From: Agelaius tricolor
Taxonomy: Eukaryota > Chordata > Aves > Passeriformes > Icteridae
DNA: 64,000 nucleotides
NCBI GenBank assembly: GCA_023055355.1
Contig: JALJCS010000007.1
Span: 1,964,001-2,028,000, forward strand
Direction: 5' to 3'
The notes below the pieces were generated by a model. That model made no database searches. It saw only the letters and a list, made by a program, of their open reading frames with translations, and was not told the DNA's origin. Every line of letters starts with the position of its first letter. Within the stretch, counting starts at the first letter, position 1. Shown here piece by piece: positions 58,996 to 64,000 of this stretch. Position numbers and translations under genes: made by a program.

Positions 58996-59664
58996 TCCAT
59001 GTCTTGGGGGGCTCCTTTCAAAGCCTCCTCTGCCAGGCCTTTAGCAGGACATGGCATCCAACAGGATCATTCCCTGAGGAACCCACGTGGTGCCAGCGCT
59101 CACAGGGCTCCTTTTATGTGGCTGAGTACACACAACACCCTTAGCAAACTCATCCTGAGCTCTGCCTGTGTATTCAGCCTATTATGACCCCAACAAACGG
59201 GGATTGTTCACAGCTGAGGAACAATGGGCTGGGATGTGCAGTCAATGACCTGGGGAAGTGCACATTAGATAATCAAATTGGCTCCATCTGACCATCCCCA
59301 GCCTATTTGTACAGCTCTTCTCTTAAAAGCATGGAAAAACAGAAGGATGTTTAAGAGGCCCATTGAAAATTCGAGGGTTTGCTCTCAGGTTGGGTTTGAT
59401 TTCCAGCAAGAAGTTCCCAGGTCTGTGTCAGAGGTTGCTTTGGTTTGTCTGTGAGGGGTGAAATGCTCAGTTCAATATCAGGGATTCTGGGACGGTTTTC
59501 TTCCAGGGTTTGGTGCTCAGCTTCAGGAACTTTCAGGGATATTTACCCAGAGAGATGTTTGGAATGTCTTTGGTCAGGTGCACAATGGGATGGAAATAGA
59601 AATAATTGGAAGCAGGAACTATTGGAGTTGTCATCTTCTGTCAGAAATTGCTTGGATGTGGAAC
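58996..59664. other. Unique sequence
   Basis: Nothing recognised. Confidence 0.45.
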
Positions 59665-60080
59665 CTTAAAATCACCCAGTGCCACCCCTGCCATGGCAGG
59701 GACACCTCCCACTGTCCCCAGTGTCCAACCTGGCCTTGGGCACTGCCAGGGATCCAGGGATGGAATTCCATGCCAGCCCTGCCCACCCTGCCAGGGAACA
59801 ATTCCTCATTGCCAAGATCCCACCCAGCCCTGCCCTCTGGCACTGGCAGCCATTCCCTGGGTGCTGTCCCTGCATCCCCTGGAAATTGTCTCTCTCCAGC
59901 TTTCCTGGGGCTCCTGCAGGCCCTGCAAGGCCACCCTGAGCTCAGCCCAAAGCTTCTCCTGTGCAGGTGAACAATCCCACTCCTTCTTGGCCTTTTGCAT
60001 GTTTAATTACAATTATAAATTATTTATCACATCACTTGGCCAATTTGGGCTCTCTCAGCTTCTTGCAAATTAAATTCAGA
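59665..60080 (-). mobile_element. CR1 fragment with a shared non-CR1 extension
   Basis: The tail is lost but gccatggcagggacacctcc through cctgtgcaggtgaacaatcc is intact. After cttcttggccttttgcat comes an AT-rich block shared with 41275-41371. Confidence 0.9.
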
Positions 60081-60539
60081 TGAATTCACCAAGAAAAACC
60101 AATGAAACCAAAATTCCTTTGCATGGCAATAATTCCTGTAAATTGCTGCATCCTCTGGCCCATAGGAAAGGCAACCCTGAGTGAAAGGGAACTCTTGATT
60201 TTCTTGGGGTGATGATTTGCAGCTGCCTGAGCAAGGGAAGCACTGGTGATGCTTTCAGCTCTCATTGCATAAAGGTGAATTTCATTTTCCAAAGCCCACA
60301 TCCAAACAATGCTCCTCATCCTGCAACCTGTGAATAACTGCTCAAAGCACAGTGAATATCCTTTGATATCCTTGAGAGCTACATAAATATGTGTAATTTT
60401 CCATGCAAAACCATTGGCAAATTTGAATTCAGGAATAATTAGTACATGGGGGAGGGAATCCACCACAGGAGCTGCTCTGCCACTCAGCATAAAAGTGAGC
60501 ACTTGTGTTAACTGGGACAAAAGTGGGAAAATGGGACTG
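60081..60539. other. Unique sequence
   Basis: Nothing recognised. Confidence 0.45.
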
Positions 60540-61270
60540 GCAGGAAAGGCCCTGGGGGTGCTGGGGACAGGGGCTGGACACGAGCCCAGGGGTGCCCAGG
60601 GGGGCAAGAGGCCCCTGGCAGCTGGGCTGGATGAGGAATTGTGTGTGCAGCAGGAGCAGGGCAGGGATTGTCCCTCTGTGCTGGCTCTGAGAGCCCCTCC
60701 AGGGCTGGGCCCAGTTCTGGTCCTGCAGGAGAGCCCTGGAGGGGCTGGAGCGTGTCCAGGGCAGGGAACGGAGCTGGGCAGGGGCTGGAGAATCCCTGAG
60801 GGAGCTGGGCAGGGGCTGGAGAATCCCTGAGGGAGCTGGGCAGGGGCTGCAGAATCCCTGAGGGAGCTGGGCAGGGGCTGCAGAATCCCTGAGGGAGCTG
60901 GGCAGGGGCTGGGGCTGGAGCAAAGGAGGCTCAGGGGCCCTTGTGGCTCTGCACAAGTCCCTGCCAGGAGGGCACAGCCGGGGGGGTCGGGCTCTGCTCC
61001 CAGGGCACAGGGACAGGAGCAGAGGGAACGGCCTCAGGCTGGGCCAGGGCAGGCTCAGCTTGGACAGCAGCAGCAATTTGCCCATGGCAAGGGAGCTCAG
61101 GCCTTGGCAGGGGCTGCCCAGGGAGCTTTGCAGTGCCCAGCCCTGCAGGTGTCCCCTGCAGGTGGCACTGAGTGCTCTGGGCTGGGGACAAGGTGCCCAT
61201 GGGCACAGCTGGCACTGCATGGGCTGGCAGGGCTGGGCCAGCCCCAGGGATTCCATGGAAAGAGAAAGGA
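60540..61270 (+). mobile_element. Longest CR1 fragment of the window, about 730 bp
   Basis: gagcccctccagggctgggc, gctggagcgtgtccagggca, ggaggctcaggggcccttgt and ctcaggctgggccagggcag follow the CR1 3' region order. It contains a 31-bp internal array (separate entry). No reverse-transcriptase reading frame survives. Confidence 0.9.
60770..60925 (+). repeat. 31-bp tandem array inside a CR1
   Basis: ggagctgggcaggggctg starts at about 60770, 60801, 60832, 60863 and 60894 with agaatccctgag between. One unit and a half also occur at 62862-62930. Confidence 0.95.
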
Positions 61271-61345
61271 GGCATTTCCAGTGAGAAAAACCCATCCCTG
61301 GGTGTTTGTGCCAGGCTCTTGTGCCCACGGTGGTCTCCAGCATCT
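61271..61345 (+). repeat. Unit shared, inverted, with 21180-21245
   Basis: ttccagtgagaaaaacccat, ccctgggtgtttgtg and ggtggtctccagcatc are complementary to the 21-kb copy, which is split by a CR1. Confidence 0.8.
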
Positions 61346-61349
61346 GGAT

Positions 61350-61665
<316 letters not shown>

Positions 61666-62104
61666 CAAACAGCTGTGCTAATCCCCGTGCTTGTTTGATC
61701 ATGTTCAGAGCTCCCACACTCCCATGGCAGGGCAGGGTTTTGTTTCAGGAGGGTGGTGCCTACCGAGGGCATGTCCATGTGATTTCTGTATTTGTACATT
61801 AAACATTTCCCCAAGATGTAATTCCTTCCCTCCTGCACTGTGAATAAAGAGACTTTACGAGGCGAGCTGCCTGCAGAGAGCCAGCAGGGAGAGGAGGGCT
61901 GTTGGGGCAAGATAGGGCACATGGAAATGTGTCTGAGCCGGCTGCTCCACCCAGCCTCTCATCTTGAGAGGAAAAAAAAAAAAAAACAAAAAAACCCCAA
62001 ATGTTTCCAAGCAGGCAGCGAGGCCAGGTCTGATGAGCACAGACGGTCTGCAGGCATCTGCCCAAGGAGCTGACGCTTGGCTGGTACATCCTCTCTGATT
62101 TATG
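61666..62104. other. Unique sequence, possible conserved block
   Basis: Non-repetitive apart from an A tract at 61972-61986. It looks like ordinary single-copy intron. Confidence 0.45.
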
Positions 62105-62132
62105 GTGTGTGTGTGTGTGTGTGTGTGTGTGT
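62105..62132 (+). repeat. GT dinucleotide repeat, 14 units
   Basis: Uninterrupted GT. Confidence 0.98.
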
Positions 62133-62849
62133 CTTAAGCTTTAAATTGTTGATTCTCTGGCTGGCTGCAGTGGGGTTTCAGGAGGCTGGGATTGTGTTTG
62201 CGGCTCGCAGAGCTGGCGCTGATACCGGGGCTCTTGGCACCCACTCAGCCCCAATCTCACACCTGGCTGAGACAATGAGGGCCTTGTTGCACACATCTCC
62301 ACCAAGGGCTGTCATCCCGCTTCTGTTTCATCTAGGAAGGAGGAAAAAAAATAAAGGGAGGACTGAGGGAGTGCTGTCTCCTCACCAGGCAGGCTGGGAT
62401 GGAGCATATCCCTGTTTTCTGTGTGGGAAAATATATCTGAGTTTCTAAAAACTTTTTGATGTTTTGGGGGTTCAGAATTGCTAAGGGAGAAGAAGAATTT
62501 TAGAGGAATATGTGGGGCAGACACCTGAGGGAGAGATGGAGAGAGATGATTTACAAGGAATGGAGTGATGGGGCAAAGGGGAACAGCTTCAGACTGAGAG
62601 TAGGTTTAGATTAAATATCAGATATTTACTTTGGTTGTTGATCCTTGCCCTTGTGCTCTCCCTACAGCCACTCTTTGTCCTCTCATCCTGCAGCACAGGT
62701 GTCTTAGAGGTGCCTCCTGTGGAAGCTGGAATGGTTAAGAACTTTTTCCTGCCCTTTCTGCTTTGTCATTCCTGGTGCTGAGCTGGTGGCAGAGGGAGGC
62801 AGGGGGTGCACACCTGTCCTGGGCAGGTTTTTCCATTTAACCTCTCCTG
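62133..62849. other. Unique intron 7 sequence
   Basis: Nothing recognised. Confidence 0.45.
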
Positions 62850-63290
62850 TTCCTGCAGGGGAACTGGGCAGGGGCTGAGGGAGCTGGGCAGGGGCTGCAG
62901 AATCCCTGAGGGAGCTGGGCAGGGGCTGGGGCTGGAGCAAAGGAGGCTCAGGGGCCCTTGTGGCTCTGCACAAGTCCCTGCCAGGAGGGCACAGCTGGGG
63001 GGGTCGGGCTCTGCTCCCAGGGCACAGGGACAGGAGCAGAGGGAACGGCCTCAGGCTGGGCCAGGGCAGGCTCAGCTTGGCCAGCAGCAGCAATTTGCCC
63101 ATGGCAAGGGAGCTCAGGCCTTGGCAGGGGCTGCCCAGGGAGCTTTGCAGTGCCCAGCCCTGCAGGTGTCCCCTGCAGGTGGCACTGAGTGCTCTGGGCT
63201 GGGGACAAGGTGCCCATGGGGCACAGCTGGGGCTGGATGATTTTGGAGATCTTTCCCAACTTCAGTGATCCCGGGATTCTCTGACTCTGC
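62850..63290 (+). mobile_element. CR1 fragment, near-identical to 60890-61205
   Basis: Over about 310 bp it matches the copy 2 kb upstream with only a few mismatches, then ends with gatctttcccaacttcagtg and gggattctctgact. Confidence 0.93.
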
Positions 63291-64000
63291 CATTCTTCCT
63301 GCAGCCTCCATTCTTTGCTCCAAAACATCTCCTTGAGCAGAAAAGTAGGGAGGGAAAAAGGAGAGGGAGGCGCCTCCACACTGCTCGTGCCCAGGGAGAT
63401 GGGAAAAGGCCCAAATTCCACCAAAACACAACTTTTTGCTCTCCTTGCTGGCCCAGCTGAGGCTGTGCCCCTGCTGGGGCGGTCTCCAGCAGGACCATGA
63501 GATTTGAGCTGTGTGAGGAGCAGTAGGGATGGCAGAGCTCCTGCTGCCCGTGCCTGCGCGCCTTGGCTGGAGCAGCAGGAAAAGGCCCCGGGTGAGAAAG
63601 GCAGACAGGAGCTCGATGTTATCTCAGCACAGCTCTCCCAGGCCAGTGGGGGCCACTCTCCAGCTCTGCTGGGCTCTGGGGAGCTCCAGGGGCTCCTCCA
63701 GCCTCCACAAACAGCATTTCTGCCTCAGGGCCCAAATCCTTCCAACACTTCCCGGGTGTTTGTCTGGCTTTGCCTCCTTGTGTCTCAGGCTGGGCTTATC
63801 TGGAGGTTCAGGCTGGCTCAGAGAGAGGGGAGCATGGGAAGAGCTGCTGGAGTTGGAATTGGAAATGTAGGGAATTCTCAGGGCTCGTAAGCTAAAGCTT
63901 AGAATGAAACACAAGATTTGACCTGAAAAGGTTTCCAAATTTAGGTGCTGAAAGTGAGAATGTGGATTTGTGGTTTGAAGTAGAGACACAATAAGTAGAA
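63291..64000. other. Unique end of the window
   Basis: Nothing recognised. No exon 8 signature. Confidence 0.45.

Overview
This is vertebrate, almost certainly bird and probably songbird, genomic DNA. It covers the middle of one gene, RUNX1, the runt-related transcription factor that controls blood stem-cell formation, transcribed left to right on the + strand. The bird call rests on dozens of CR1 LINE fragments of the avian type, an ERVL-type solo LTR of the kind common in songbirds, and the absence of SINEs and L1s. RUNX1 is favoured over RUNX2 and RUNX3 because the exon sequences match RUNX1-specific residues: [31 protein letters not shown], and the [19 protein letters not shown] linker. 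LAYOUT: four coding exons are present: 1-154 (exon 4, 5' part cut off by the window edge), 5584-5740 (exon 5, 157 nt), 27322-27426 (exon 6, 105 nt) and 47722-47913 (exon 7, 192 nt). Lengths and phases equal those known for mammalian RUNX1. Together they encode residues equivalent to human RUNX1b 40-242, including the whole Runt DNA-binding/CBFB-binding domain. Exons for the activation and repression domains (exons 8 and 9) were not found and should lie to the right of the window. Intron sizes are 5.4 kb, 21.6 kb, 20.3 kb and at least 16.1 kb. INTRONS: intron 4 is mostly unique AT-rich sequence after a 500-bp pyrimidine tract. Intron 5 holds an unknown 200-bp tandem array (10.35-11.4 kb), CR1 copies, a 100-bp array (17.8-18.4 kb), a repeat mosaic with a perfect 103-bp inverted repeat (21.0-21.9 kb), a 360-bp tandem repeat (23.05-23.72 kb) and a 53-bp minisatellite that runs to within about 60 bp of exon 6. 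Intron 6 holds a TTTC/TTCC tract, many CR1 copies, a complete solo LTR with target-site duplication (37.1-37.8 kb), AT pentanucleotide arrays and an inverted pair of LTR-like repeats. Intron 7 begins, 11 bp after the exon 7 donor, with a 2.8-kb higher-order tandem array of about 14 monomers near 200 bp, followed by more CR1 copies and a GGAA/GAAA tract. No other gene, tRNA, rRNA or CRISPR array was seen. The long open frames across the window are low-complexity or repeat shadows. The main novelty is structural: arrays abutting splice sites, inverted repeats flanking exons, and a 441-bp near-identical ungapped segment shared by introns 5 and 6.
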